Positions 1-8,811 of a stretch of DNA of 64,000 nt are shown here, piece after piece (within the stretch, counting starts at the first letter, position 1; the number at the start of each line of letters is the position of its first letter). A program made the translations under genes and the position numbers. This DNA comes from SZUA-365 sp049663345. GTDB lineage: Bacteria; Bacteroidota; Ignavibacteria; SZUA-365. The notes below the pieces were generated by a model. It worked only from the letters and a program-made list of their open reading frames with translations. It searched no databases and had not been told where the DNA came from. The stretch is from the NCBI GenBank assembly GCA_049663345.1, contig JBATDG010000073.1, forward strand, positions 1-64,000, read 5' to 3'.

Positions 1-126
1 TGTGACGAGATCAATGTCTCAAGGCACAAATCGTTTTCTCCCGCAGCCGGATGAACCGGAAGTATGCAAAACAGATCAGTCATAGTCACGTACAATTAGA
101 TTAGAATAGTAGAAATCAACATACCA

Positions 127-166
127 GGCACAAAGGCACAAAGGCACAGAGGCACACAGGCACAGA
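127..166. repeat. 8-bp tandem repeat, five units
   Basis: Five consecutive copies of an 8-base unit of form GGCACAAA (the last three read GGCACAGA or GGCACACA) lie in a gene-free stretch. The unit number and slight divergence suggest a slippage-prone microsatellite-like tract. No spacer structure is present, so it is not a CRISPR array. No function can be assigned. Confidence 0.8.
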
Positions 167-247
167 AAAAATCTCGTGCATTTTTAACGACATCGAGCCA
201 ACGGCTTGATGTCGCAACCATCGATGTCTGTCAACTGCTTTGACGTA

Positions 248-457
248 GGGGCGAGCCAACGGCTCGGCCCCTGAGGTCCGCGCTTTCAGCGCGTTTGACC
301 CGGGGGCATAATCCGCGCCGTGAATTGTGATAGCCAACGGCTCGGCCTTTGGGAAAGAGGGAGCGGTTTTGCTGGCGCCCGTTACCCAGGGCCTCGGGCC
401 CTGGGCTGCAATAGGTCGCGCTTTCAGCGCGTTCGACCAGGGGGCATGATCCACGCA
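248..457. repeat. Degenerate repeated palindromic elements in a gene-free region
   Basis: The first 548 bases hold no credible gene. Within them AGCCAACGGCT occurs three times (near 199, 254 and 331), forming a CGAGCC-AAC-GGCTCG hairpin at the second copy. A perfect hairpin CGCGCTTTCAGCGCG occurs at 279-293 and again at 417-431, each time followed by a similar block of GTTYGACC, a G-run, then CATRATCC. A 9-bp perfect stem with TCG loop lies at 385-405. The order and similarity indicate two diverged copies of a roughly 45-75 base REP-like intergenic element rather than protein-coding sequence. Short open frames on both strands here have compositions driven by the repeats and are not called. 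Confidence 0.65.
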
Positions 458-513
458 TCGGAACTACGGCGCGGCAGGAATCGCTTGACTACGGGATTCC
501 CGCGCATTATACT

Positions 514-529
514 ATGAATCCAGATTCAT
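514..529. promoter_or_regulatory. Perfect palindrome, candidate TetR operator
   Basis: ATGAATC-CA-GATTCAT is a perfect 7-2-7 inverted repeat ending 19 bases before the start codon of the TetR-family gene at 549. TetR-type regulators commonly bind such palindromes over their own promoter, so autoregulation is the natural inference. The site overlaps an AT-rich stretch (TATACT at 509-514) that could be a -10 element. Confidence 0.55.
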
Positions 530-548
530 TATACAGACAGGCCGCCGC

Positions 549-1145
549 ATGAGAACAAGATCGGGAGACAAGGAAAGGAGCATCGCCAACGCTGCGGTGA
601 AGGTGTTTGCCCGGGATGGTTTTCATGGAGCCAAAATCAGCCGAATAGCTGAAGAGGCCGGCGTGGCCACGGGAAGCGTGTACCTGTATTTCAAGAATAA
701 GGAAAGCATTCTCCATCACTTGTTCTCGCGCTTATGGCAGGCGATGCATGTGGCGTTTCAGGGATTGCTTAAACGCGACGACCTCAATTCCCGGGAAAAG
801 GTGGAAGAGCTTATCGACAACATGTTTGACCTGTTCGCTCAAAATCCGCCGCTTGCGCTGCTGTTTGTCAACGAACAGCATCACCTGCTCCGTCAGGGAA
901 CAGGCGATTTCATGCAGTATTATGTGGAATTTCTTCGAATGGGGGAGCAGGTGGTTCGCGATGGAATTCGCAAGGGAGAATTTACTTCGAGCGTGGATCC
1001 CCGGGTGTTCACAAATTTCGTTTTCGGCGGAATCCGCCAAATGCTGCATCAGTGGGCGAGGGCTCCCAGACAGTTCCCCCTGATCTCTATTCGCAGGGAT
1101 ATAAAGGATATCACGATGTTCGGACTCCTCCCCCGCAGCAGCTAG
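549..1145 (+). CDS. TetR/AcrR-family transcriptional regulator
   Basis: A 198-residue protein with a canonical TetR N-terminal helix-turn-helix. Residues about 8-55 include AVKVFARDGFHGAKISRIAEEAG followed by the recognition-helix signature TGSVYLYFKNKESIL. The C-terminal two thirds is the ligand and dimer domain, which carries no recognisable ligand signature. Such proteins repress nearby genes until a small ligand binds; several relatives sense acyl-CoAs, but nothing here proves that. A perfect palindrome at 514-529 is a likely operator. The gene is convergent with the SDR gene at 1250-2029, so its target may simply be itself or a distant operon. Confidence 0.9.
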   Translation: MRTRSGDKERSIANAAVKVFARDGFHGAKISRIAEEAGVATGSVYLYFKNKESILHHLFSRLWQAMHVAFQGLLKRDDLNSREKVEELIDNMFDLFAQNPPLALLFVNEQHHLLRQGTGDFMQYYVEFLRMGEQVVRDGIRKGEFTSSVDPRVFTNFVFGGIRQMLHQWARAPRQFPLISIRRDIKDITMFGLLPRSS

Positions 1146-1249
1146 TTGCTGTATGGAATCCCGTTCGGGATGACGGGGCCGACAAAACCAGAGGCGGGCA
1201 GTGGTAGTGTGCCCGGGGAGAGATAATCCGACCGGGAAGTATCGGAACG

Positions 1250-2029
1250 CTACGCCAGCGGACCCACATGCTTGACAATTGAGGAAGCCTGGGCGGTGGG
1301 CATGACGATGATCTGGTTGATGCTGACGTGCGGGGGACGCGTGGCGCAGTATAAGACCGCATCGGCGACATCATCGGGTGAGAGGACGTCCATATCATCA
1401 TAGACGCGATCGGCGCGGTCTTTGTCGCCATGAAAGCGGACAAGACTGAACTCTGTTTCTACCAGACCGGGGTCCACGGAACTGACGCGCAGAGGTGTGT
1501 CGACCAGATCCATCCGCAGGGCGCGGCTGATTGCATCGACGGCAAATTTGGTGGCGTTGTACACGGCGCCTCTCGGGTAAGGATCATGTCCCGCGATTGA
1601 ACCGATGTTGATGACCTGTCCGCGTCCGCGATCGACCATGCCTGGAATTATCGAGCGGCTGACCCACAGCAATCCCTTCACATTCGTGTCGATCATCTCT
1701 TCCCAATCGTTGACGTCTCCCTCATGCAGCTTATCGAGTCCGCGCGCGAGTCCGGCATTGTTCAGGAGAATGTCAATGCTGCTCCACTCGGCGGGCAACT
1801 CGTTTATCGCGGCTTCTACAGAGGAACGATCGCGCACATCAAGCTGAAGCGTCAACACATCCACGCCATGAGACTCCCGCAGTTCCCCCGCCAACGTGTC
1901 GAGGCGCTCCTTGCGTCTTGCGCAGAGAATGAGTTTTGCACCGGCTTCAGCGAATGCGTGGGCGCAGGCTTGTCCGATGCCGGAACTCGCACCAGTGATG
2001 AGAACGATCATGTCGCGGATAGAAGCCAT
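1250..2029 (-). CDS. SDR-family oxidoreductase, YdfG-like
   Basis: A 259-residue classical short-chain dehydrogenase. It has the N-terminal nucleotide-binding motif TGASSGIG (about residues 13-20), the structural NNAG (about 90-93), the catalytic Ser in INIGSIAG and the active-site YNATK (Tyr and Lys). An Arg-Arg-Lys after the second strand (CARRKERL) favours NADP(H). Length and sequence resemble the YdfG group, NADP-dependent 3-hydroxy acid (serine, allo-threonine) dehydrogenases. The substrate is inferred only from family resemblance. AGAGG lies 6 bases before the ATG. It is transcribed alone, separated from lpxD by a terminator. Confidence 0.85.
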   Translation of the reverse strand: MASIRDMIVLITGASSGIGQACAHAFAEAGAKLILCARRKERLDTLAGELRESHGVDVLTLQLDVRDRSSVEAAINELPAEWSSIDILLNNAGLARGLDKLHEGDVNDWEEMIDTNVKGLLWVSRSIIPGMVDRGRGQVINIGSIAGHDPYPRGAVYNATKFAVDAISRALRMDLVDTPLRVSSVDPGLVETEFSLVRFHGDKDRADRVYDDMDVLSPDDVADAVLYCATRPPHVSINQIIVMPTAQASSIVKHVGPLA

Positions 2030-2059
2030 GAGATACCTCTTTTAGGTCAGTCGGAAAAG

Positions 2060-2088
2060 AAAAAAGCGAAGAGGATTCGCTTTTTTTT
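2060..2088 (-). terminator. Rho-independent terminator after lpxD
   Basis: An 11-bp stem (AAAAAAGCGAA paired with TTCGCTTTTTT, 5-base loop) lies just past the lpxD stop. Read on the minus strand it ends in a T-rich tract. It is also symmetrical enough to work on the plus strand. Confidence 0.75.
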
Positions 2089-2108
2089 AATGAGGGGAGA
2101 AAGGGAAT

Positions 2109-3164
2109 TCAATGTTCGAGTTGAACGCGAATCGCTTCTTCCAATTCTGCAATTCGCGCTTCCTGGCGATTCACGGTTTTGATCAGGTCGGGAAGATGAC
2201 GCATGACGGCTTCGAGACGAAGCTCATCACGAATCTCGCGTGCCGGACTTCCACGAAACACTTTTCCTTCGCCGAAAATATCTTTCGAAACACCGGATTG
2301 CGCTCCAATGGTGACGCGGTCGCCGATGGTGATATGTCCGACGAGGCCGACTTGTCCGGCAATGATGACATTGCGTCCCAGTGTGGTGCTGCCTGAAATG
2401 CCTGTCTGCGCGACGACGAGAGAGTTTTCACCAATTTCGACGTTGTGGGCGATCTGAACCAGATTGTCCAGCTTCGCGCCGCGATGAATCACCGTCGGGC
2501 CGATAGTGCCGCGATCAACGCAGGAATTGGAGCCTATTTCAACATCGTCTTCGATGATGACGAAGCCCGCCTGCGGTATTTTCTCATACACATCTCCGAC
2601 AGGAGCAAAGCCGAAGCCGTCACTGCCTATCGTCGCACCTGCGTGAATAATCACCCGGCTGCCTATGCGGCTGCGGTCCAGGATGGAGACATTCGGATAA
2701 ATCAGGCAATGCTCTCCGATTTCCGAGTCGTCGCGGATGACGCATCCCTCGGCAACAACGGTTCCGTTTCCGATGCGGACATTCTTTCCGACGCAGGCGT
2801 GAGCCCCGATCGTCACATCCTCTCCCAGGAACGCAGAAGCATCAACGAAGCTCCCGGAATGCACACCGGCCTCGGCATAGCGGGTTGGGGGATGAAACAG
2901 CCGCAGTGCGTGCACAAAGCCCAAATACGGATCTTTCATGCGCAGGCAGGAAAGATCCTGTCTGGTCATGACCATATCCGTAGAGATGATGACAGCCGAT
3001 GCGACCGTGGAGTCGAGATGCTTTCGGTATTTTTTATTAGCGAGAAATGTGAGTTCACCGGATGATGCCGATTCGATCGGAGCCAGGCCATTCAGCACAA
3101 GGTCGCCGCGGCCTTCGTAGGAGGCGCCCAGCAGCTCGGCCAATTTGCTCAGTGTGAATTGCAC
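2109..3164 (-). CDS. lpxD: UDP-3-O-acylglucosamine N-acyltransferase LpxD
   Basis: A 351-residue LpxD that adds the N-linked 3-hydroxyacyl chain to UDP-3-O-acylglucosamine in the third step of lipid A synthesis. Residues 1-100 form the uridine-binding domain (FLANKKYRKHL). Residues about 105-320 are left-handed beta-helix hexapeptide repeats of the I-G-x-x type. The catalytic His is in QIAHNVEIG. A short C-terminal helix ends the protein. The apparent start is GTG with a weak ribosome site. It sits last in the uppS-bamA-ompH-ompH-lpxD cluster, the order typical of outer-membrane biogenesis loci, and shows that the organism makes lipopolysaccharide. Confidence 0.95.
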   Translation of the reverse strand: MQFTLSKLAELLGASYEGRGDLVLNGLAPIESASSGELTFLANKKYRKHLDSTVASAVIISTDMVMTRQDLSCLRMKDPYLGFVHALRLFHPPTRYAEAGVHSGSFVDASAFLGEDVTIGAHACVGKNVRIGNGTVVAEGCVIRDDSEIGEHCLIYPNVSILDRSRIGSRVIIHAGATIGSDGFGFAPVGDVYEKIPQAGFVIIEDDVEIGSNSCVDRGTIGPTVIHRGAKLDNLVQIAHNVEIGENSLVVAQTGISGSTTLGRNVIIAGQVGLVGHITIGDRVTIGAQSGVSKDIFGEGKVFRGSPAREIRDELRLEAVMRHLPDLIKTVNRQEARIAELEEAIRVQLEH

Positions 3165-3177
3165 GGTGGTTGCTCGC

Positions 3178-3852
3178 TTATTTTCCGGGGAACGGCGGCG
3201 GCTGATCTGCCGGCGGACGATCCGCAGGTGGTGAAGGATTAGTGCGGCTCGGCTGACTCTGCATACCCTTCTGTCCTTGCCCGCCCTGCTGGCCGGATTG
3301 CTCCTGGCCCGAAACCGTGCGCGGAGGCAGCGCCGTCTTGATGCGATCGAGCGCCTTCTTGGTCAGATCAAGCTCAGGGTTGGCATAGATGATCATCACG
3401 CCGCCGCTTTTATCGAAGACGTAATCGTAACCGAGTTCCGTACCAAGACTTTTCACCTGATCAAAAACCAGGTCCTGGATAGGACGCATGATCTGATCTT
3501 CCTGCTTGAAGAGGTCGCCCTCCTGGCCGAATTTCTGATCGCGGAATTGCATGATCCGTGAATCGAGTTCCTGCAATTCCTTTTCAGCCTTGGCACGGCC
3601 CTGATCGGTCAGAATGAGTTTTCGCTTGTCGTAATCGTTGTATTTCGCTTGCCAGTCGTCTTCAAGTTCCTGCAGCTCCTGCTGCCATTTCTCCACCTGC
3701 GCATCAAGAATGCGCTGTGCTTCCTGCGCTTCGGGCAGGTCCTTCATGATGGCTGCCATGTCGACATAGGCGATTTTCTGCTGGGCGAATGCGGGCTGAG
3801 CCACAGCGCAGAGAAGCAGAAAGGCCAGGACGGAAATGTTTGTTCTGATCAT
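3178..3852 (-). CDS. OmpH/Skp-family periplasmic chaperone, first copy
   Basis: A 224-residue exported protein. Residues 1-23 are a signal peptide (LAFLLLCAVAQPAFA, cleavage before QQK). The OmpH/Skp domain follows with the opening KIAYVDMAAIMKDLPEAQ and a long coiled-coil (about 40-120) rich in Gln, Glu and Lys. The last 45 residues are a Gln/Gly/Pro-rich tail not usual for Skp. Skp trimers hold unfolded outer-membrane proteins in the periplasm and hand them to BamA. GAGG precedes the ATG. It lies just downstream of a second ompH gene and looks like a tandem duplicate of it. Confidence 0.88.
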   Translation of the reverse strand: MIRTNISVLAFLLLCAVAQPAFAQQKIAYVDMAAIMKDLPEAQEAQRILDAQVEKWQQELQELEDDWQAKYNDYDKRKLILTDQGRAKAEKELQELDSRIMQFRDQKFGQEGDLFKQEDQIMRPIQDLVFDQVKSLGTELGYDYVFDKSGGVMIIYANPELDLTKKALDRIKTALPPRTVSGQEQSGQQGGQGQKGMQSQPSRTNPSPPADRPPADQPPPFPGK

Positions 3853-3871
3853 GCGTACCTCGATACAGCTA

Positions 3872-4405
3872 TTAGCGGGATCCTCGTTTCAGATAGTCCA
3901 GGACCTTGAAAGTATAATCGAATTTTGCTTCGGCGTAGAGAAGCATAGCCGCGTCTTCGATTTTATCAAACACGAAATTGAGTTTTTCTTCCTTCGATAC
4001 ATCCTCGATCGCTTTGAGGACCTTATTCTGCAGCGGCTGCAGCATCGTCTGGCGGAGGCGGGCAGCGTCGCCGGTCTGAGAGAACTTGCGAGTACGGTAG
4101 TCGGTCACTTCCTGCTGCATGCGCATCAGAAACTGCTGTTTTTCTTCCTTTGCGGGCTCTGACATCATCCCCTGCTGCGACTGGTATGCCTCATATTCGG
4201 CCTGGAAGTTTTTTGTCATGATATCGAGACTGTCCTGCCAGACAGCAAGCTGAGCATCAAGTTTTTTCTGCACATCCTGTGCCTCGGGGAGTCCTTCGAA
4301 AATCTTCTGAGAATCCACAAAGCCGATTTTCAGATTCTGTGCACTGGCGTTCAGGCTGAATGCCAGAAAGCATACGAGCGGGAAAATGAGAGAAATGCGT
4401 TTCAC
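3872..4405 (-). CDS. OmpH/Skp-family periplasmic chaperone, second copy
   Basis: A 177-residue protein with a signal peptide (residues 1-22, ending NASA-Q). Its OmpH domain opens with KIGFVDSQKIFEGLPEAQ, clearly paralogous to the neighbouring gene at 3178-3852. The central coiled coil is charged, and the C-terminal segment (FVFDKIEDAAMLLYAEAKFD) also matches its paralogue (FVFDKSGGVMIIYANPELD). It lacks the paralogue's Pro/Gln-rich tail. It starts with GTG and has a good AGAGG ribosome site. It follows bamA by about 60 bases, consistent with co-transcription and a chaperone role for the Bam machine. Confidence 0.88.
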   Translation of the reverse strand: MKRISLIFPLVCFLAFSLNASAQNLKIGFVDSQKIFEGLPEAQDVQKKLDAQLAVWQDSLDIMTKNFQAEYEAYQSQQGMMSEPAKEEKQQFLMRMQQEVTDYRTRKFSQTGDAARLRQTMLQPLQNKVLKAIEDVSKEEKLNFVFDKIEDAAMLLYAEAKFDYTFKVLDYLKRGSR

Positions 4406-4463
4406 GTTATCCTCTGAGTCCTTTGAAAATAATGTTCATAATTGATGGAGTCTGTCAAAGATA

Positions 4464-6842
4464 TTAAAATCCTCGGCCGAATTGGAAATGGAAATGCCAG
4501 CCGTCGTCCTCGCCGTCCTGCGGTTCGACGTCGTCGAAGCCGTAGCCGTAATCAAAGCCGATCAATCCGACGCCCTGAATCAGCAGCCGTGCGCCGAGAC
4601 CGGCGCTGCGCTTGAGGTTGAACGGATCGAAGAAGCGCTCGTTCAGCCAGACGTTGCCGGCTTCCGCGAAGCCGAGAATGTACAGGGGCATGGGATTAAG
4701 CGTGACCGCGAAACGCAATTCCGCCACGTAATGTGCGTAGATCGTTCCGCCTGTGATCTGACCTGTGGTGCGGGGTCCAATGCTGCGGTCTTCGTAGCCG
4801 CGCAGAGGCATGGTCTGATACTGCAGTCCGTTGCCGCCCATGAAGAAGTATTCGATCGGCGGTATGTACGAGCTCGCTTCGAAGCCTTTGACCAATCCGT
4901 ATTCCGCTCCGGTATAGAGAGTCAGGCGATTCTGCTCGCCGATTTTCATCAGCGGAGTAAACCATTTCAGCTCGAGCTGATGCTTGTGGTAATCGACCGA
5001 ACCGGGAAGAATTCCGCCGCTGATTTCTGTGGTAAGCGCGACGCGTGAACCGGCACTCGGGAAAATCGGACTGTCGAGCGAATTGCGCGAAAGGACCTGA
5101 GTAAAACTCACCTGCGTGTAGTTGCCGGTGGCGTAGAAGCTGCCTCCGTCCTTAACATCGAGTTCCTGGAAGCGGAGGAACCAGTCGCCGCGGGCGAAAT
5201 CATCAGGCCAGCGAAAGCGGCGGCCGAGATTGAGCGAGGCGCCGGTGCGGCGCATGTCGAATGCGTATTGCTGGCGCTCGTCATAGAGCGAGAATCCGAC
5301 GGACGTCGGGGAATCCATGAACCAGGGCTCGGTGAAAGAAAGCGAGAAAATGCGGAAGCGCGAAGCTTCGCCAAACTGCCAGTTGAAATTCAGTACCTGG
5401 CCGGCGCCGCCGCGCAAAGGTTCGGCGATATTGAAATTGTTGAATGTCAGTCCGAAAGCACCCGTGGCGCCAAATGTACCGCTGTAGCCAACAGAGGCGT
5501 TGAACGTGTCGCTCGAACGCTCTTCGATGTTGTAAATGATGTCGACTGTCGAGTCGTTCACCATTGCGGGTTCGGGACGGATGGTTTCAGGATTAAAATA
5601 ATTGAGCGTCGCAAGCTCGCGGATCGTGCGGATGATCGCGGCGCGGCTGAAGAAATCACTGGGCCAGGTGTAGAGCACGCGGCGGATAACCTTGTCGTGC
5701 GTCTTGTTGTTGCCTCGGATAATCACATGACCAATGCGCGATTTGTTGTTTTCCTGAACCGTGAGAATCACGTCGACTGAATCAGATGCAACGCGCACGC
5801 GCTCATCATTCGCAAAAAAGCGAAGATAGCCGTTATCCAGATACAGCGAAGCGACATCGGTCTGATCCTGATTTCCACGAAGGTTTTCGTCAAAACGGGT
5901 TTCGTTGAAAACGTCCCCGCGCGCGAAGCCCAGACGCGTGGTCAGCAGCGAATCCGGATAGACAGTGTTGCCCTTCCAGATGATATTGCGGATATAGCTG
6001 CGGCTGCCTTCGTCGACCGTGATATCGATGTAGAGATCCTGCTTGTCGTCGCTGTACCAAATCGAATCGTTCACTATTGCCGCGTCGAGATAACCCTCTT
6101 CACGGTATTTCTTGATGATCAGTTTTTTGTCTTTGTCAAAGTTGCTGCGGTCGAAACGGGAGCTGGACCAGAATTTCCACCAGGTCCGGGTCGAAGTTTC
6201 ATCCATCGCACTGCGGAGATCGCTGTCATCGAAGGCTGTGTTTCCGCTGAAGCTGATCTGCTCGATGCCGACTTCCGGGCCTTCATCGATAGTCACAGCC
6301 AGCTCGGCGCGGTTTTCCCGCTCATTGACGATGGTGGTTTCAAGGTCCACCTTCGCGAGCATGTAGCCTTCTTCTTCGTAGGACTTCAGCAGCTTGCGCT
6401 CGATCCGGTTGAAATCCGTGGGACGCAGAATCTGTCCTTTGATCAGTCCGACCTTGCCTTCAATATCTTCGGTGCTGAACTCATCGTTTCCGGTGATGTT
6501 CAGTTTTTCGAGGCGCGGATATTCCACAACCTTTATCTTGAGAAAAATGCCATCGCCGACCTGCTTGTCAATGAGAATCTGCACATCTGAAAAGAGGCGC
6601 AGATTCCAGAGCTTGGTGATCGCTTTTTGAGTGGCGTCCCCCGGGACGACGAGTTCATCGCCATTTCGGATCCCGGAAGTCAGAATGATGGCAGAGGCAT
6701 CGGATGTGATGTTGCCTTCAGCAGAGAGCCCAAGGATCTTGTAGCTTTTCTGCAAAGGTGGTTGCTGCGCGTAGGAATTCCCCCCAGCTATCAGCAGCAA
6801 CAGCGCCAGGAGGAGAAGGAGATTAGAGACTCGAAATTGCAT
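4464..6842 (-). CDS. bamA: Outer membrane protein assembly factor BamA
   Basis: A 792-residue Omp85 protein. It has a signal peptide (LLLLALLLLIAGGNSYAQ), then about five POTRA domains (residues roughly 30-430; repeated patterns such as FSGNTAFDDSDLRSAM and IIWKGNTVYPDSLL), then the membrane barrel (about 440-792) with GGNGLQYQTMPLRGYEDRS, which contains the RGY core of the lid-lock motif, and a C-terminal aromatic strand ending in F. BamA inserts beta-barrel proteins into the outer membrane. Its start overlaps the uppS stop by 20 bases and two skp-like genes and lpxD follow, so the group is very probably an operon. Confidence 0.96.
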   Translation of the reverse strand: MQFRVSNLLLLLALLLLIAGGNSYAQQPPLQKSYKILGLSAEGNITSDASAIILTSGIRNGDELVVPGDATQKAITKLWNLRLFSDVQILIDKQVGDGIFLKIKVVEYPRLEKLNITGNDEFSTEDIEGKVGLIKGQILRPTDFNRIERKLLKSYEEEGYMLAKVDLETTIVNERENRAELAVTIDEGPEVGIEQISFSGNTAFDDSDLRSAMDETSTRTWWKFWSSSRFDRSNFDKDKKLIIKKYREEGYLDAAIVNDSIWYSDDKQDLYIDITVDEGSRSYIRNIIWKGNTVYPDSLLTTRLGFARGDVFNETRFDENLRGNQDQTDVASLYLDNGYLRFFANDERVRVASDSVDVILTVQENNKSRIGHVIIRGNNKTHDKVIRRVLYTWPSDFFSRAAIIRTIRELATLNYFNPETIRPEPAMVNDSTVDIIYNIEERSSDTFNASVGYSGTFGATGAFGLTFNNFNIAEPLRGGAGQVLNFNWQFGEASRFRIFSLSFTEPWFMDSPTSVGFSLYDERQQYAFDMRRTGASLNLGRRFRWPDDFARGDWFLRFQELDVKDGGSFYATGNYTQVSFTQVLSRNSLDSPIFPSAGSRVALTTEISGGILPGSVDYHKHQLELKWFTPLMKIGEQNRLTLYTGAEYGLVKGFEASSYIPPIEYFFMGGNGLQYQTMPLRGYEDRSIGPRTTGQITGGTIYAHYVAELRFAVTLNPMPLYILGFAEAGNVWLNERFFDPFNLKRSAGLGARLLIQGVGLIGFDYGYGFDDVEPQDGEDDGWHFHFQFGRGF

Positions 6843-7659
6843 TAATGAGTTCTTCTTTTGTCGAAGCGCGATGACCCGAATTCTCTTTTAGCTGCTCGCT
6901 GACCTGGCCGAAACGGCGTTCGCGTCCCTGGAAGGAGCGAATTGCCTCGCAAAGTTCATGCGTGCGGAAATCGGGCCAGAAGCGGTCGCTTATGTAGAGT
7001 TCAGTGTATGCGAGTTCCCAAAGCAGAAAATTGCTCAGACGCAATTCTCCGCTGGTGCGGATTAGAAGGTCGGGATCCGGCAGATGAGCCGTAGAGAGAA
7101 AAGACGAGATGAGCCGTTCGTCTACGTCCTCGGGCGAAATACGTCCGCTGCGGGCTTCCATGGCGATTTTCTTCATCGCGCGCATGATGTCCCAGCGTCC
7201 GCTATAACTCAGGGCGAGATTCAAAGTCAGACCAGTGTTTTCCGCGGTTCGGGCCACCGAACGATGCACTTCTTTTTGTGCGTCTTCGGGCAGGCGGGTC
7301 AATTCCCCCATCGTCATCAGACGAATATTGTTCTCATGCAGACTGTCGAGTTCGGACTTAAGAGACGAGACGAGCAGACGCATGAGCGTGGAAACTTCTT
7401 CTTTCGGACGTTTCCAGTTTTCGGTGGAAAAGGTGTACAGAGTGAGATAATTGACGTTGATGCGGGCGCATGATTCAACTATCTCCCGAACCGAACGCAC
7501 GCCTTCACGGTGACCGGTCACGCGATGCTTCCCGCGAGATTTAGCCCACCGTCCATTTCCATCCATAATAATCGCTATATGGTTGGGAATGGGGCCACCG
7601 GCTGCTACCGCGTCAAGTTCCGCGTTCGCCTCCGATGATTTGTTCGAATTCAATGCCAA
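6823..7659 (-). CDS. uppS: Undecaprenyl diphosphate synthase (isoprenyl transferase)
   Basis: A cis-prenyltransferase of about 278 residues that makes C55 undecaprenyl diphosphate, the lipid carrier for peptidoglycan and O-antigen. Visible signatures are IIMDGNGRWAKSRG (catalytic Asp and diphosphate binding), GHREGVRSVREIV, TLYTFSTENWKRP, and the C-terminal RTSGELRLSNFLLWELAY with the second metal-binding Glu. The frame can be extended to a TTG at 7674, but GAGG at 7666-7669 sits six bases before a TTG at 7659, which I prefer. The stop lies inside bamA. Confidence 0.93.
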   Translation of the reverse strand: MALNSNKSSEANAELDAVAAGGPIPNHIAIIMDGNGRWAKSRGKHRVTGHREGVRSVREIVESCARINVNYLTLYTFSTENWKRPKEEVSTLMRLLVSSLKSELDSLHENNIRLMTMGELTRLPEDAQKEVHRSVARTAENTGLTLNLALSYSGRWDIMRAMKKIAMEARSGRISPEDVDERLISSFLSTAHLPDPDLLIRTSGELRLSNFLLWELAYTELYISDRFWPDFRTHELCEAIRSFQGRERRFGQVSEQLKENSGHRASTKEELINAISSL

Positions 7660-7713
7660 AACGCACCTCACCAATTCAATTCACGAACAAAGATCGTATA
7701 AAGTAGAGCTTTA

Positions 7714-7738
7714 CCGTCCCAAAGTCAAGGTGGGACGG
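7714..7738. other. Hairpin between tpiA and uppS
   Basis: CCGTCCCA and TGGGACGG form an 8-bp perfect stem with a 9-base loop in the 150-base gap between tpiA and uppS. No T-tract follows on the minus strand, so it is a weak terminator candidate at best; a regulatory role for the uppS operon is also possible. Confidence 0.35.
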
Positions 7739-7815
7739 CGTGACCTGATAAGTGTAACCTCATTGTATTTCAACGAGTTACTGCCGCCGCACACCCATGG
7801 TACGGCGTTCTGCCT

Positions 7816-8592
7816 TTAGCTCGAGACCGCTTCCGCAGCTCGGATGATGGCCAAAAACTGATCCGTATTGAGGCTTGCGCCGCCTATCAGTCCGCCGTCG
7901 ACGTCAGGCTGGGAAAACAGTTCTTCCGCATTGTCTGCTTTTACCGACCCGCCATATTGAATGACCACGTCACCGGATACCCCGGAGTCATAGAGCGAGG
8001 TGAGCAGGTTGCGGATGAAGCCGTGTACCTCCTGCGCCTGTTCCGGCGAGGCGGTGCGTCCGGTGCCGATTGCCCAGACAGGCTCGTAGGCCAGGATTAT
8101 CTTCCGCATTTGTTCAGCGGTGATGCCGGTGAGTACGCCGCGTACCTGCTCATTGATGACAGACTCCATCACTCCTTTTTCGCGCTGTTCGAGGGTTTCT
8201 CCGACGCAGACGATGGGGAGCAATCCGTGCGCGAGCGCCCGGTGCACCTTGGCATTGATGAAAGCATCGCTTTCGTGGAAAAACTGACGCCGCTCCGAAT
8301 GCCCCAGAATTACATGCGAGCAGCCTATGGTCGTCAGCATCGACGGAGACACTTCACCGGTGAAAGCGCCGCTTTCTTCTGAATGCATGTTTTGCGCTCC
8401 CAACCCGATGCCGGAAGAGGCGAGCACTTCCTGTACAGCTGGAAGGAGAGGGAAGGGTGGACAAACGATTGTCTGCACTCCGTTCACGGACGGCTGCCGC
8501 ACGAGTGCATCACGGATCCCGGAGGCAAGCGCACGAGCGCTCGCGGCGTCCATATTCATCTTCCAGTTGCCGGCGACAATGTATGGTCTCAT
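7816..8592 (-). CDS. tpiA: Triosephosphate isomerase
   Basis: A 258-residue TIM-barrel enzyme of usual length that interconverts dihydroxyacetone phosphate and glyceraldehyde 3-phosphate. It shows the N-terminal GNWKMN (catalytic Lys), ILGHSERRQFF (electrophilic His), AYEPVWAIGTG (catalytic Glu and start of loop 6) and the phosphate-binding YGGSVKADN near the C-terminus. AGGAG precedes the ATG by eight bases. It appears monocistronic; the tRNA-Phe gene lies upstream on the same strand. Confidence 0.97.
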   Translation of the reverse strand: MRPYIVAGNWKMNMDAASARALASGIRDALVRQPSVNGVQTIVCPPFPLLPAVQEVLASSGIGLGAQNMHSEESGAFTGEVSPSMLTTIGCSHVILGHSERRQFFHESDAFINAKVHRALAHGLLPIVCVGETLEQREKGVMESVINEQVRGVLTGITAEQMRKIILAYEPVWAIGTGRTASPEQAQEVHGFIRNLLTSLYDSGVSGDVVIQYGGSVKADNAEELFSQPDVDGGLIGGASLNTDQFLAIIRAAEAVSS

Positions 8593-8811
8593 GCTGATCG
8601 CTCCTCGGTTTCGGTTGGGCAGAATTAAAATATACGGCGTGACGCAGACAATCGCAGGTCAATGCGCCGTCGCGGACTCCACTATGACCCACGGAAAAAA
8701 ATACACCGGCTGAGAAGGGCGGTGCATCATCGGCGGGGTAGACGGTATCCATCAGGAAAGCGGTATCCGCGTGAGCTGCGGCATCCGCCGGAGTGCTGCG
8801 GCTCCTTGGCG

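Noticed and set aside
127..166. CRISPR-like short repeats
   Set aside because: Units are 8 bases with no spacers; a simple tandem tract.
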